From Stagonosporopsis chrysanthemi (taxonomy: Eukaryota > Ascomycota > Dothideomycetes > Pleosporales > Didymellaceae): a stretch of 64,000 nucleotides of DNA. The notes below the pieces were generated by a model. The model was not told the origin of the DNA. It searched no databases and saw only the letters and a program-made list of their open reading frames with translations. Each line of letters starts with the position of its first letter. The first letter of the stretch is position 1. The stretch spans positions 240,946 through 304,945 of the forward strand of contig JAFISE010000015.1 of NCBI GenBank assembly GCA_022560025.1. The letters run 5' to 3'. This document shows positions 47,002-56,782 of this stretch, in pieces. Both the position numbers and the translations under genes were made by a program.

Positions 47002-48702
47002 TTAGATGTCAGGAACAAAGTGCCAGCCGCCGCGAAGGTCCCGGAACAGCATTCCCTTCTCTCCCAACTTGCCATCGACCCTCTTCTCCAACGTCCAATC
47101 TGCACACCTGCTCACGCGATAATGCTCAATCGGCCCTACCTCTCGGTCATCTGGATCGACACCATCTTCGTATCCACCGTTACTGTACTGCTCCCTCGCC
47201 TTGACATATGCACTGAAGCGCCCATATCCCTGAACGTTGCCCAAGCTGTCACGGAAAGGCAAGGGTCGACTGGGGTCGAGCGGGAAGTTGGCAGCGAGCG
47301 GCGTGCCCAGCGGGGAGTCAGAGGTTAGCGACCTGGATGTTGAGACAGAAGAATGTCCAGATGGGGGACCAGGATGAGAGTTTACTTCTTCTGACTGCAC
47401 ACGGGTCAGCGCGCGAGAGCGAGCGGAGGACGAAGTCGAGACTGTCGTTGTGCGTGTGTGCTGCGGCGTGTTCAAGACCATGCGTGAGCCGACGTCGCGG
47501 CTGAGAGCGACGAGCTCCCAGTCCACGCTGCCGTCGCCGGGTCGAGGGGGACGAGGCGGAGGCGGACCGGCAGGCTTGACGAAAGGAACCGTCGGCACGT
47601 TGAACGCATCCAGGAACGGTGACACCTGCGGAGACGAGACCGGTCGAGAGATAGAGATTTCGCGACCTGGGCTCGACAGTGATGATCGTGCGGAGCGAGC
47701 CGTGATAAGAGGCCGGAGTATCGGGAGACGCGGCTTCGGCGTGGGTGTGTTTGTTGGGATCTGGGGAACAGGTGGAGGAGGAGAATCTTGATCGTCTATG
47801 GTAGGGCGAAAGATGCGCGAGCCCACACCAATGTTAGCCAAGGCCGGAAAGCAAGTAGTGAGGTTACCGAGCATACTTGACTTGCGCAGAGAAGCAAGAC
47901 TTGGACGCTTCTTGACCGCCAGATCTGCCGTTCCACTCTTGCGCGGTGCGTCTGCCTCGCGGGTGACTGTTTGAGTTCGCGGATTAATCAAGGCTGGAGG
48001 GCAAGCAGTGATGTTGTCAGGCATACTTGACCTGCGCAGAAAAGCAAGGCTGGGTCGCTTCTTGACCACTAGCTCTGCCATTCCGCTTGTACGCGGTGCA
48101 TCTGAAGCCTCGCCGGTGACTGTTTGAGTTCGCGAGTCAGTCAAGACTGGGAGGCAAGTAGTGAGGTTGTCAGGCATACTTGACCTGCGCAGAGAAGCAA
48201 GGCTGGGTCGCTTCTTGACTGTACGCGGTGCGCCTGGGACCTCGCCGGAGACGGTTCGAGCCTGTGAGATCGTGAACTGTGCTGAGGCTGGGAGTGATGG
48301 GAGATACTTGTATTCCGGACCTGCCATCGTCTGTGGCACCGCATCCACAACCGCTCCCTCGCCGCCTCCAACACCGTGTCTCGGCGTCTGTGGAAGAGCG
48401 TCGCATGAGTAGTTGGACGACGGTGAAGCTGGCAGCGGCTTGTCATCGTGCTGTCGAAAGAACCAAGAAGCTGTTGGTGTTAGTCGCGATGTCACTGTGC
48501 TTACATGACGTGACCTACATTTCTTCTGTAAACCACGTTGGATTCCAGCGCCAAAGCCAGTTTCTTGGTCTGGAGAGGTGTTTGCTGCTGTCTCGTCTTC
48601 ACTCGGGGCATTCTTGAACAACTGCGAAGCTGTTGAACGTTGATCAGCGATTGCAAAGAGCAAAATGCGCCTGCGCGTACCTTTTGACTTGAGGCGCTTC
48701 AT
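47002..48702 (-). CDS. unrecognised Ser/Pro-rich protein with internal tandem repeats
   Basis: I do not recognise the family. Proposed exons 48702-48675, 48623-48514 and 48465-47002 (joints near 48674 and 48513 approximate to a base) give about 533 aa starting MKRLKSKASQLF. Both introns are short (51 and 48 nt), multiples of three and stop-free, so the frame is open even unspliced. The middle holds nearly three copies of a 50-51 residue unit containing KKRPSLASLRRSSM, with basic Ser sites of PKA/AGC type. Proline-rich stretches (PPPPRPPRP) suggest SH3 or WW binding. The C-terminus, WTLEKRVDG...GGWHFVPDI, looks folded. Probably a disordered signalling or scaffold protein (inference). Confidence 0.65.
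   Translation of the reverse strand: MKRLKSKGTRRRILLFAIADQRSTASQLFKNAPSEDETAANTSPDQETGFGAGIQRGLQKKCRSRHVSTVTSRLTPTASWFFRQHDDKPLPASPSSNYSCDALPQTPRHGVGGGEGAVVDAVPQTMAGPEYKYLPSLPASAQFTISQARTVSGEVPGAPRTVKKRPSLASLRRSSMPDNLTTCLPVLTDSRTQTVTGEASDAPRTSGMAELVVKKRPSLAFLRRSSMPDNITACPPALINPRTQTVTREADAPRKSGTADLAVKKRPSLASLRKSSMLGNLTTCFPALANIGVGSRIFRPTIDDQDSPPPPVPQIPTNTPTPKPRLPILRPLITARSARSSLSSPGREISISRPVSSPQVSPFLDAFNVPTVPFVKPAGPPPPRPPRPGDGSVDWELVALSRDVGSRMVLNTPQHTRTTTVSTSSSARSRALTRVQSEEVNSHPGPPSGHSSVSTSRSLTSDSPLGTPLAANFPLDPSRPLPFRDSLGNVQGYGRFSAYVKAREQYSNGGYEDGVDPDDREVGPIEHYRVSRCADWTLEKRVDGKLGEKGMLFRDLRGGWHFVPDI
47830..48235 (-). repeat. coding tandem repeat, 150/153-bp units
   Basis: Units start at 47872, 48022 and 48175, each opening GCATACTTGACYTGCGCAGA on the plus strand. 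The first two steps are 150 and 153 bp. The third copy and a copy start at 47830 are partial. Steps are multiples of three, so the protein frame is kept. Confidence 0.85.
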
Positions 48703-49733
48703 CGTGGAACAGCCGTAGCGATTTAGAACCAGAGGTGTTGTTGTGGAGTGGCACAACACGTACGTGCGAGGTGGACGTGTTGCGTAGTAACCAGGTTTGC
48801 ACGTGTAAGTGATAGTAAGTCAGCGTAAACAACAGGCAGCTTCTCCACCACATCGGGTACTGCCTAGCCCCAATCTATTCTTATGTAATTAGCGAACATC
48901 GATAGTGAAAGCATCTCCTGGCAGGGCTGAGGTGTGTTGGTGTGTCACCCCACGCGGAGGGATCGGTACAGGGACGCAATTCTGCCACTGCAGTATGCCG
49001 GCGATATCGAAACGTGGGAGTGTGAACATGTTGCAGAGGTAGACGCGTGGATAGGCTTTTGTTAAACGTCGCATTACACAAATTTCTCCTCTGCGAATGG
49101 GTGCTGGCATCTATTGCTTGTCAACAAAACAATCCCACATCACCTCAGAAATGGGAAGCCGTCATTAGGCATAAAACCCAGTCTCCTTGAAAGACTGGGC
49201 TGAGCATTATGCCCATATATTTTATTGCTTTTTATGTTGTGTTATGTCGTGTTGAACTGTCGATGAGTCCAAGTCGTGCCTGGATCCAGGGTAAGGATGG
49301 CAGAGCGTTAGCACAGAGGGCCCGCTGCTCAACAGCTTGCCGGAACACCTCCCAGGGAATAATGTAGATAAACGAAGTACCAAACTTGGTACTATACACC
49401 ACGCCATTCCAGCTCTTAACACCATTGCCATGCATCATTCGCAAAAAGAATGTTCGTCCGAGATGTTCCCACCATACCATACACCAGAGCTGACTTGAAC
49501 CAGACCGTAGCACATCCGCCGTAAATCCTGGCGATCCACCGGATACTAAAGAAACGCCACCCAACGCCTGAGCAGAAAAGAAAGAACGTGCCGTGCAAGA
49601 TAGCCTCAAACATGCCCGAAGCCTTTGGTAGATCCCATATGGACAAACGAAAGTGATGAACATGAAGCAAAGCAGAATGAACTCACCCGCAGACAATGCA
49701 AAAGATCGAACGTGAGAATCAAGTATTCGGAGG
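48703..49733. other. intergenic region with a nested hairpin
   Basis: About 1 kb between two minus-strand genes. A 174-codon minus-strand ORF (49232-49756) overlaps the end of the next gene and carries no motif; not called. The hairpin near 49.19 kb is listed separately. Confidence 0.4.
49164..49216. other. nested inverted repeat (hairpin)
   Basis: Inner arms CCCAGTCT and AGACTGGG enclose a 7-nt loop. Outer arms GGCATAA and TTATGCC flank them with a small asymmetric bulge. In total about 15 paired bases over 53 nt. It lies about 460 bp beyond the PNRC-motif gene and could be a structured 3' UTR element, a small RNA, or a mobile-element remnant. Confidence 0.55.
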
Positions 49734-51383
49734 TTATCGGCTGCCCCCAGCAGCAACGTTCAGATTGAGCATACGCTTGAGATCCTGCTCTAGAGCCAAC
49801 GTATCAACGGTCGAGGTCTTGGGAGGGGGAACAGCAGTAGATGGAGGCGCCGAGGCAGCCAACTGCTGCTCGGGCTTCAGTTTCGGCTTCGCAGATACTG
49901 AGGCAGGTACGAAGGACATCATCGTTGTAGTAGGCCTAGGTGCGGTTGCCGGAAGAGGATTAGTAGTCGGTCGACCATGTCTGGGTCCTGGTCCATGGAA
50001 ATTGCCCCTACCACGCTGATGAGCGTCCTGACGCTGCTGGTACCGTCCAGGGGTTTGTGTGACATGCTTGTCGGGCTGCCTCTGCTGGGTTTGGCCATAC
50101 GGCACAGAACCGCGACGGGTGTTCACTGGTCCTTGAGCACCACTAGTAGGTCCGCCTCGCGAAAATGTGTTCGGGTCGATCGCGTTTCCAGACGCAATAG
50201 ATGGGAAATCCTGGAACATGTCTGTCTGGACAGTAGGCGAGTCTGCTGTGACTTCAGTGCGTAGACCAGAGTTGCGCTTCGGAGTGTCGCCTTGGGCGGC
50301 TTTAAACATGGGTGAGAGGTTGCGATTTCCGTAGAAGAAATCCGGACCCTCCGGAGGAGCCTGCGCGGGCGTCGCAGGACCAGAAATGCTGCGGTTGACC
50401 GAAGGCCGACCTGTGTGGAAGGGCGACGGGGTGAACTGAGGTGATTGGAAATTGCCAGGAGCCTGTGCAGCGTGCCGGGGAGGAGTCTCGGCATTGACGG
50501 CAGGCTTCTTCTGCGACATAGAAAGCCTGTTCATGAGGTCCTGCATCACATCGTTTCCGTTGCTCGTTTGCTGGACATGTCGAAGCAGCGGTGCGTTAGG
50601 GTCTGTTGTGGACCGGTGTCCGCCTGGGGACTGGAACGGTGGAGGGGAAAAGTGTGAATTCCTTGCTTCTCCGTCGAGCTCAATGGGGAAAACATTGTAG
50701 TCCTGCTGGTGCTGCTGAGGTCGGACTGGATGCGCGTGTGGGCTGAAAGTGTTCTTCGCCCTCTCCGCCTTATCTGCCTTAAACAACATGTCAAGCGGAG
50801 AGTCCTCATGGCGTGCTGGGATTGCGATCGGCGCGCGCGACGGCGAAGGGGACGGGCTCGGCGAATCAGCAGAATCAGAGCTGTTGTCTGGCGGCGGCGT
50901 CGGCGGGCCTGAGGCTGTCTTTGCTGGCACCGAACGAGACAGGAACTTGGGGATTGGCAGTGCTGAAGGCGCAGGCGAGGCATGGAAGGTAGGGCCGGCA
51001 TATGCGCCTTGGCTCTTCAAGGGTGTGGCAGAAGTGCGATGTGCAGCAGCCTCTGTGTCAGTCAAGGAGGTTTGAGCACCCGTCGTGGCAGGTGTGCGCT
51101 CGTGCGAAGGCTGTCCGCGCATGTGCTTCTTTCCACCGCGCGGTCCTGAAGGCGCGCGGGCATCGTCGGTGGTGTAGGCGCCGCCGCCCTCTGAAAGCGA
51201 GGGGTCAACACGCGGCGGCTTGCTCGGGGAGGCATGCGCAGCATTGCTGTGATTGCGGCCACCCCTCGAGCGGCGCTGTGACTGTCGGCCGTTGTTGCTC
51301 TCCTGGCCCGGCTGCAATGCGCTCGGCTGGCGGTTTTGGCCGCGCGGGGCACGGGGAGAGGCTATGCTTTGGCCAGTCGACAT
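49734..51383 (-). CDS. PNRC-motif protein, Edc1/Edc2-like mRNA decapping activator candidate
   Basis: Largely disordered 549-aa single-exon protein rich in Ser, Pro, Gln and Gly. At about 127-150 it has YAGPTFHASPAPSALPIPKF, matching the proline-rich PNRC motif by which Edc1/Edc2 and PNRC2 bind Dcp1 and switch on Dcp2. DSPLDMLFKADKAERAK (194-210) looks like a short helix conserved for a purpose. RG/RGG-type stretches near 40 and 450-470 (QRGRGNFHGPGPRHGR) could bind RNA. The end, LEQDLKRMLNLN, resembles an amphipathic docking helix. The role in decapping is inferred from the motif only. The start MSTGQ is the first plausible ATG; open codons upstream look like leader. Confidence 0.75.
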   Translation of the reverse strand: MSTGQSIASPRAPRGQNRQPSALQPGQESNNGRQSQRRSRGGRNHSNAAHASPSKPPRVDPSLSEGGGAYTTDDARAPSGPRGGKKHMRGQPSHERTPATTGAQTSLTDTEAAAHRTSATPLKSQGAYAGPTFHASPAPSALPIPKFLSRSVPAKTASGPPTPPPDNSSDSADSPSPSPSPSRAPIAIPARHEDSPLDMLFKADKAERAKNTFSPHAHPVRPQQHQQDYNVFPIELDGEARNSHFSPPPFQSPGGHRSTTDPNAPLLRHVQQTSNGNDVMQDLMNRLSMSQKKPAVNAETPPRHAAQAPGNFQSPQFTPSPFHTGRPSVNRSISGPATPAQAPPEGPDFFYGNRNLSPMFKAAQGDTPKRNSGLRTEVTADSPTVQTDMFQDFPSIASGNAIDPNTFSRGGPTSGAQGPVNTRRGSVPYGQTQQRQPDKHVTQTPGRYQQRQDAHQRGRGNFHGPGPRHGRPTTNPLPATAPRPTTTMMSFVPASVSAKPKLKPEQQLAASAPPSTAVPPPKTSTVDTLALEQDLKRMLNLNVAAGGSR

Positions 51384-52161
51384 GTAAGGCAGGCGCAGTG
51401 TGTATGTACGGGGTGAGGAAGTGGGCGACTCGGAGAGATGTCGCCAGACTCTGACTGACTTCGGGGTCGGGGTTGGGATCAACTGATGTCGCGGGAGGAC
51501 GGGGCGGTTAAGCGGCAGGACTGATACGGCGGAGTGGTGGGGTTGTGAGAGAGTGTAGTGTTCATGTCCAAAGCGCGACAGTAGTAATAGGCGCAGGCTG
51601 TCCTGTGAAGCGGTGGAGGACGAGTGAAGGAGTAGTGGGTAGCTTGTCGAGGCGCGGCGGTGACTATCTATGCGGAGACGGCGCACAGCCTTGTCTTGGG
51701 CGCCGGCGTTGCAACCTCAGGCCAAACCCGGCCTTGCTCTGACGCAAGCGGTCCGTGAAACACGCTCTGCCGACTCCTCTCTGAGTAGCAGGAGCATATC
51801 GGCCACACTAGGATGCACGAGAGCCCTGCAAAAGGGCCTCTGGGCGACTACATAGCGCAGATCACTGGTTTCAGACGCTTCTCTGCTTGTGCGCCCATGT
51901 TCACTTCAATACTCAGGCTGGAAGAAGGTGCTGGTCCGTGCTACACCGAGCTCCCGCAGGCGCGACCCACTGTTGCCTCTTCGTAGTCGTGAACGTCCAG
52001 GCAAACACCCTCTCCACCCGCAGTGCACCATTGCCAAATCAAGCTGCGAGCTGCCTCGTCTGCCGCCTGACACACAACGCCCGCACACAGCGCCTTCAAC
52101 CGCCGCCACCGCTCACCCGTAGCTCTACCACCTCCCCGCATCCCCCACATCCACAACCACC
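51384..52161. promoter_or_regulatory. divergent promoter region, PNRC-motif gene / RBX1
   Basis: 778 bp between divergent start codons. The last 100 bp before RBX1 are CA/CT-rich, common in fungal leaders. No ORF of merit. Confidence 0.4.
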
Positions 52162-52619
52162 ATGGCAGACGTCGACATGGCAGATGCGCCCGCGCCGAAG
52201 ACAAAGGTCGCCAAGGCCGGCGCCAGCACAGACACCGGCGACAAGAAGCGCTTCGAAGTCAAGAAGGTAGGTCGTCACATAAGGTTCAAGCAGGACTGGC
52301 TGGTCGTTAACAGGGCGCAGTGGAACGCAGTCGCTCTCTGGGCCTGGGACATCGTCGTTGACAACTGCGCCATCTGCCGTAACCACATCATGGATCTCTG
52401 CATTGAGTGCCAGGCTAATCAGGCTTCTGCTACGAGCGAAGAGTGCACCGTTGCCTGGGGCATTTGCAACGTACGTCCACCGTCACGGCAGCCTCGGTGC
52501 TCACAGCTAACACGCTACAGCACGCCTTCCACTTCCACTGCATCTCACGATGGCTCAAGACGCGACAAGTGTGCCCGCTCGACAACCGAGACTGGGAGTT
52601 CCAGAAGTACGGCCGATAG
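52162..52619 (+). CDS. RBX1: RING-box protein 1, cullin-RING ligase subunit (Rbx1/Hrt1)
   Basis: Recruits the E2 to cullin scaffolds, including SCF. Three exons (52162-52266, 52321-52470, 52521-52619) give 117 aa, all joints between codons. The N-terminal strand [20 protein letters not shown] pairs with cullin. The RING-H2 domain has CAICRNHIMDLCIECQA, then CTVAWGICNHAFHFHCISRW and CPLDNRDWEFQKYGR, with the Asp that replaces the last zinc Cys. Works with the SKP1 product encoded 32 kb away. Confidence 0.98.
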
Positions 52620-52825
52620 ACGCTCGAGAGCACTATGCATAGCAAGCAAAGCTTGGATCTGGGATTCGATTACATTACGGACGTCTGGCGTCACTGGGCT
52701 TATAAAAGGGTCATGAAAATACGAGAGCAGTCAGCACCACGGCGGAGAAGCGTCGATTGAAACGCATTTTACAGTCATGATATTGCTTTGATCCATGCTT
52801 TTGAGCCTCTATTGTCAAGTTGTGA

Positions 52826-53242
52826 CTATCCGACCTTTTGCCCGTCGACGGCGACGTTGTAGCTCGACGCCGAAGCGTTGCGCGCTGGCAGCCAATCCTC
52901 GGGGTTCTTGTTGAAGAAGGGCCACGGTGGGACGACGACGAGGAACGTGAGGGCGGTGCCGGCGAGGCCGATGTAGAGGGCAAGCTTGATGTCTTGCTGT
53001 GCGAAGCCTACGAGGAAGGCAATGATCTGTGGAGTGATGAGTATTGCAGTGCATACACTTGGAAGAAGAGAGAGAGCAACGTACACCTGCAGCGCCGAGC
53101 AACACCGTCGTCAGCATCTCTGCCAGACGCTGGCCCTCAAAGTCCTGCACATGTTAGCATCCACACCGGCGATTGGTGACCGTCCACGTACGATCTGGCC
53201 CTCGACCGCCTCGCGGACCTGCTCGAGCAGCTGTTCGGACAT
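52826..53242 (-). CDS. SPC1: signal peptidase complex subunit 1
   Basis: Small ER membrane subunit of signal peptidase (SPC12 in animals). Three exons (53242-53192, 53144-53085, 53026-52826) give 103 aa. The cytosolic N-terminus IDFEGQRLAEMLTTVLL leads into two helices (AAGIIAFLVGFAQ and LALYIGLAGTALTFLVV), then the family tail PPWPFFNKNPEDWLP. The second donor must be GTACGT at 53084, since the GTGTAC two bases earlier would break the frame. Confidence 0.93.
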
Positions 53243-54374
53243 GATGGTTGTGGTAGACTGGACTGACGTCGCTGGTCACGTTATGGCTGAGATCGAGACA
53301 GCGTGTTGCCTCGCGTTACTCGTGGCTGCTACCAGGACCAACCCGGCGAGATGGATGTTCTGCGGCAGTTCAACGGTCGATGTGGCAGCATCCCCGAGAC
53401 GCAACCCGACTGCAGGGATCAGCCTTCAGCCGCAGCGTGCCAAGCGGAACCCGCGGCGAGTGAACCTAACACACCCATGCATGTGCAAGGCCATTCACTG
53501 CTCCTGTCTCAGAAAGCCAGTCAGAGCGCTGCAAGGAGGTCACCTGATTTAGAACAAGGAGTCGATAGTTCACGACTGCGTCCTGGGCCCCTGTTTAGAT
53601 GCGTCACTTGCTGTAGTTGCCGTAGTTTCCATTCAGCCCCGTCGGGACCGCGGCCGACACATTGAAAACCCTGCCCGCCGTCACTCCAACACCACCCACA
53701 TCGTCCCTAGGACATTGTACAACCCCTATAAAACAAAACGCAGCCCATCGACTTCGATTTCCACTGTACGCACCGCGCCAGCGCCAGCCACTGCACGTCT
53801 AGAGCTGCCTCGCTGACCCTCCAGGAAATCCCTCAATCTTCTAGTGGACGTCCCCGCTCACGACTGCGACTGATCGAACTCGGGCTCTCCGTTCGGTCAC
53901 CAAATCTCCACCACGCTGCCTGACGCCTCGGCGTCCATTCACAAACAAACCATCAAGTTGGCGGGGCTTTACCTTCACAAGTTCTCCTCCATCCGTCCCC
54001 TTCTCGGCCCAAAGGCGTGGGTCTACGGAGGCGACTACAAGAAGCCGCCATAACTGGGCTTTACCAAGACCATAGACACATTCGCTTTCGACCTGTTATA
54101 CTCGTACTCTTCCTTGCTCCTCTCGGATCAGGAAGTCTGGCTACCGGAAACTTTCCCCCATCGGCTGAGTGTAGGGGAGGACCCTACGCAAGGCCTATAG
54201 TCAAGTTGAGCGCGCCGTAGAGGTGAGCGCTCACAAGCGACTCGCCGGACCGTGAGGTTTCTTGCGTTGCAAGAGATCTTCAGCAGCTTGTTCAAACCAA
54301 CAACCCTGGCTTAATTAAAGAAAAAAAAACAAAGACCCTTGGAGTCAAGCTCAACCGCCGTCTGAGTCGCCAAC
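53243..54374. promoter_or_regulatory. divergent region, SPC1 / CorA transporter
   Basis: 1.1 kb between divergent start codons. The stretch 53700-54370 is pyrimidine-rich with an A9 run just before the CorA start, and probably makes a long leader. Short ORFs have no motif. Confidence 0.4.
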
Positions 54375-56357
54375 ATGTCTGACACTCCAAGATCCGAGAA
54401 GTCCGAGACGAGGTTCAGCACCCCGGTGTCTGACCTCGACGACCACCGTCGCCAGCCCCAGTCCATGCCTCGCGCTGACTCGCCTCCTCCTGTTCGCTCG
54501 CGCCGACCGACTTTTGCTAGCATCAACAACCAAGTCGATCGCCCGAATCTCCTCATCCAAGTCAACGAAGCTCTCGAGGCAGGCGGCATCACTGCCCGCG
54601 ACTTTGAGGAGAATGCAGTCGTTGACGACGATGGCCCTTACCTGTCTCCTGACGGGCATGGTCGCCGTGGATCTGTACAAGCTCATAGCCCGTCCACGCG
54701 CCGCGATACGTTCAGGCGCCCCCGCGACCCGGCTATCGAGCGCCTTGTGAGATCTCGCGCATCATCCACGACCTCGCGCTCGACATCTCCTCCCAACTCT
54801 GTGGATGCCTTCGCTGGTCCCAACCGCCGTCGCGAGCGAGCAAACACTGCCAACAGCCGCCCGCCGTCCTTCGTTGAACTGAACCTCCAGAGGACGCTCT
54901 CCAGGGCCACTGCACGCCGCCCGACTATCAGCGATGAGCGCCCCGAGGACGTGAAGAGCATCAAGACCGTATCTGCTGCCAGCTCCGCAGAAGAGGATGT
55001 GTGCTTCCCTGTGGAGGAGGATTTCGGCAAGACCACGCGCTTCGACTACGAAGAGCTGGAGGAGTTTGTTGCAGAGTGCCAGGAGAGGACACCAATCGGC
55101 CAGAACCTGCGTCACAAGCCAAGCGTCGCATCCCAGATGTCCAAGAAGGTTTTCGGAGACCTTCGACCAAAGTCCAGCCAGACCAACCGCAAGGACGACA
55201 TCGAGACGGCCACTCTGAAGGACGTGGATCCGGCCATCGAAGAAAAGCTTGCAGAGGAGGGCCTGGCGCACATGTACAACGAGAACAAGAAAGATGTCCC
55301 TGGCCTCTCCGGCAACAGATTCACGTTCTTCTCCTCTGAGCTCGACGACACAATCCACGCAGCAGAACTTGGAGGCCTGCTCATGCCTGGAGAACGCTTC
55401 CGCGACCTCTTCGAGACCCCTCCAGACGGCGGCGTTTTCTGGATGGACATGGTCAACCCGACCGAAGAGGAAGTGTTCGCCATCTGCAAGGCTTTTGGTG
55501 TGCATCCCCTCACGCGTGAGGATATCTGCATTCAAGAGCCGCGCGAAAAGGTCGAGCTGTTCCACCAGTACTACTTTGTGGCCTTCCGCTCCTTCTACCA
55601 AGACGACAAGGAGTCCGAGGACTACCTGGAGCCGCTCAACTTCTATGCTGTAGTGTTCAAGGAGGGACTGCTTACGTTCACTTTCGCCGAGAGCCCCCAC
55701 ACTCTCAACGTCCGTAAGCGTATCAGCCGCCTCCGCGACTACATCAACCTCAACGCCGACTGGATTTGCTACGCCCTCATTGACGACATCGTCGACAGCT
55801 TTGGTCCAGTCATCCGTGGCATCGAGGACGAATCCGAGGCCATCGAGGACCAGGTCTTCACAGCCCGCATCGAAGACTCGCGCGAGATCCTACGCGCAAT
55901 CGGCGACGCACGCAAGCGGGTCATGCAGCTGTTGCGCCTCCTCGGCGGCAAGGCCGACGTCATCAAAGGCTTCGCCAAGCGCTGCAACGAATCCTACAGC
56001 GTCGCACCCCGCGGCGACGTGGGGCTCTACCTCAGCGATATCCAGGACCACGTCGTTACCATGATGTCCAACTTGGCCCATTTCGAGAAGATGCTGAGCC
56101 GCGCGCACTCCAACTATCTCGCGCAGATCTCGGTCGACCAAGTCATCCAGGGTAACGACAGCAGCGCCGCGCTCCAGAAGGTCACCGTTATTGCGACGAT
56201 CCTCGTTCCGCTGAACTTGATCTGCGGTCTGTTCGGTATGAACGTGAGAGTCCCTGGGCAGGACGGCAGCCCGGCGTGGTTCTACGGCATCTTGGGTACG
56301 ATCGCCTTGTTCGTTGCGATCTGCCTGGGCATTGCGAAGAGGCTGAAGTACATCTAG
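54375..56357 (+). CDS. CorA-type Mg2+ transporter (Mnr2/Alr-like)
   Basis: Pentameric Mg2+ channel of plasma or vacuolar membrane. Single exon, 660 aa. A Ser/Arg-rich disordered N-terminus of about 270 residues, as in fungal Alr/Mnr2, precedes the CorA funnel domain (VFWMDMVNPTEEEV, VHPLTREDICIQEPREKVE). Two C-terminal helices follow; the first ends in the selectivity motif GMN at 621-623 (LFGMNVRVPG). The protein ends IAKRLKYI. No splice signal is needed. Mnr2 (vacuolar) versus Alr1 (plasma membrane) cannot be decided here. Confidence 0.94.
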   Translation: MSDTPRSEKSETRFSTPVSDLDDHRRQPQSMPRADSPPPVRSRRPTFASINNQVDRPNLLIQVNEALEAGGITARDFEENAVVDDDGPYLSPDGHGRRGSVQAHSPSTRRDTFRRPRDPAIERLVRSRASSTTSRSTSPPNSVDAFAGPNRRRERANTANSRPPSFVELNLQRTLSRATARRPTISDERPEDVKSIKTVSAASSAEEDVCFPVEEDFGKTTRFDYEELEEFVAECQERTPIGQNLRHKPSVASQMSKKVFGDLRPKSSQTNRKDDIETATLKDVDPAIEEKLAEEGLAHMYNENKKDVPGLSGNRFTFFSSELDDTIHAAELGGLLMPGERFRDLFETPPDGGVFWMDMVNPTEEEVFAICKAFGVHPLTREDICIQEPREKVELFHQYYFVAFRSFYQDDKESEDYLEPLNFYAVVFKEGLLTFTFAESPHTLNVRKRISRLRDYINLNADWICYALIDDIVDSFGPVIRGIEDESEAIEDQVFTARIEDSREILRAIGDARKRVMQLLRLLGGKADVIKGFAKRCNESYSVAPRGDVGLYLSDIQDHVVTMMSNLAHFEKMLSRAHSNYLAQISVDQVIQGNDSSAALQKVTVIATILVPLNLICGLFGMNVRVPGQDGSPAWFYGILGTIALFVAICLGIAKRLKYI

Positions 56358-56782
56358 ACGTGGGCAACTTGCTTGGTTGTGCTTTTTTTGTTTCGTTTCC
56401 TCGTCTTGTTCTCTCGTGCGCGACACTGTCGTTATTGAGATGCAGCGTAATGATGGCATGATAGATCTTGTTGTGCATGTTTGTACAGCGAGGCGTCTAT
56501 TGTGGGATTTCTCAAAGTATATATAGTCATCGCTCTAATGCATACAGAAAAGTTGTTTACAGTTTCGATCGTACTGATTTGATTCGTGAGTCTACTAATC
56601 CAGCTCTCATGGTACTGGGCGACGTTAGCTGATGCTGATGCTGAACCATGTCAGGCTAGAGCTTCTTGCTGCAATGTGCGGCTTTACGCAACTGTGGTGT
56701 GGTGATGATACGGCCCTCGCGCGGTGCTGTACCACCGCTTTGTGGCTCTTGTGAGCGAACACACCTTGAGTCGAACAACCAA
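56358..56782. other. convergent 3' region between CorA gene and Zn2Cys6 gene
   Basis: 425 bp between facing stop codons. Both 3' UTRs; a T7 run follows the CorA stop. Nothing else seen. Confidence 0.4.

Noticed and set aside
49232..49756. 174-codon minus-strand ORF overlapping the 3' end of the PNRC-motif gene
   Set aside because: No motif, odd Cys/Trp-rich composition, overlaps another coding frame and the hairpin-flanked spacer; most likely chance.
54762..55700. 312-codon minus-strand ORF
   Set aside because: Antisense to the CorA gene; no independent motif.
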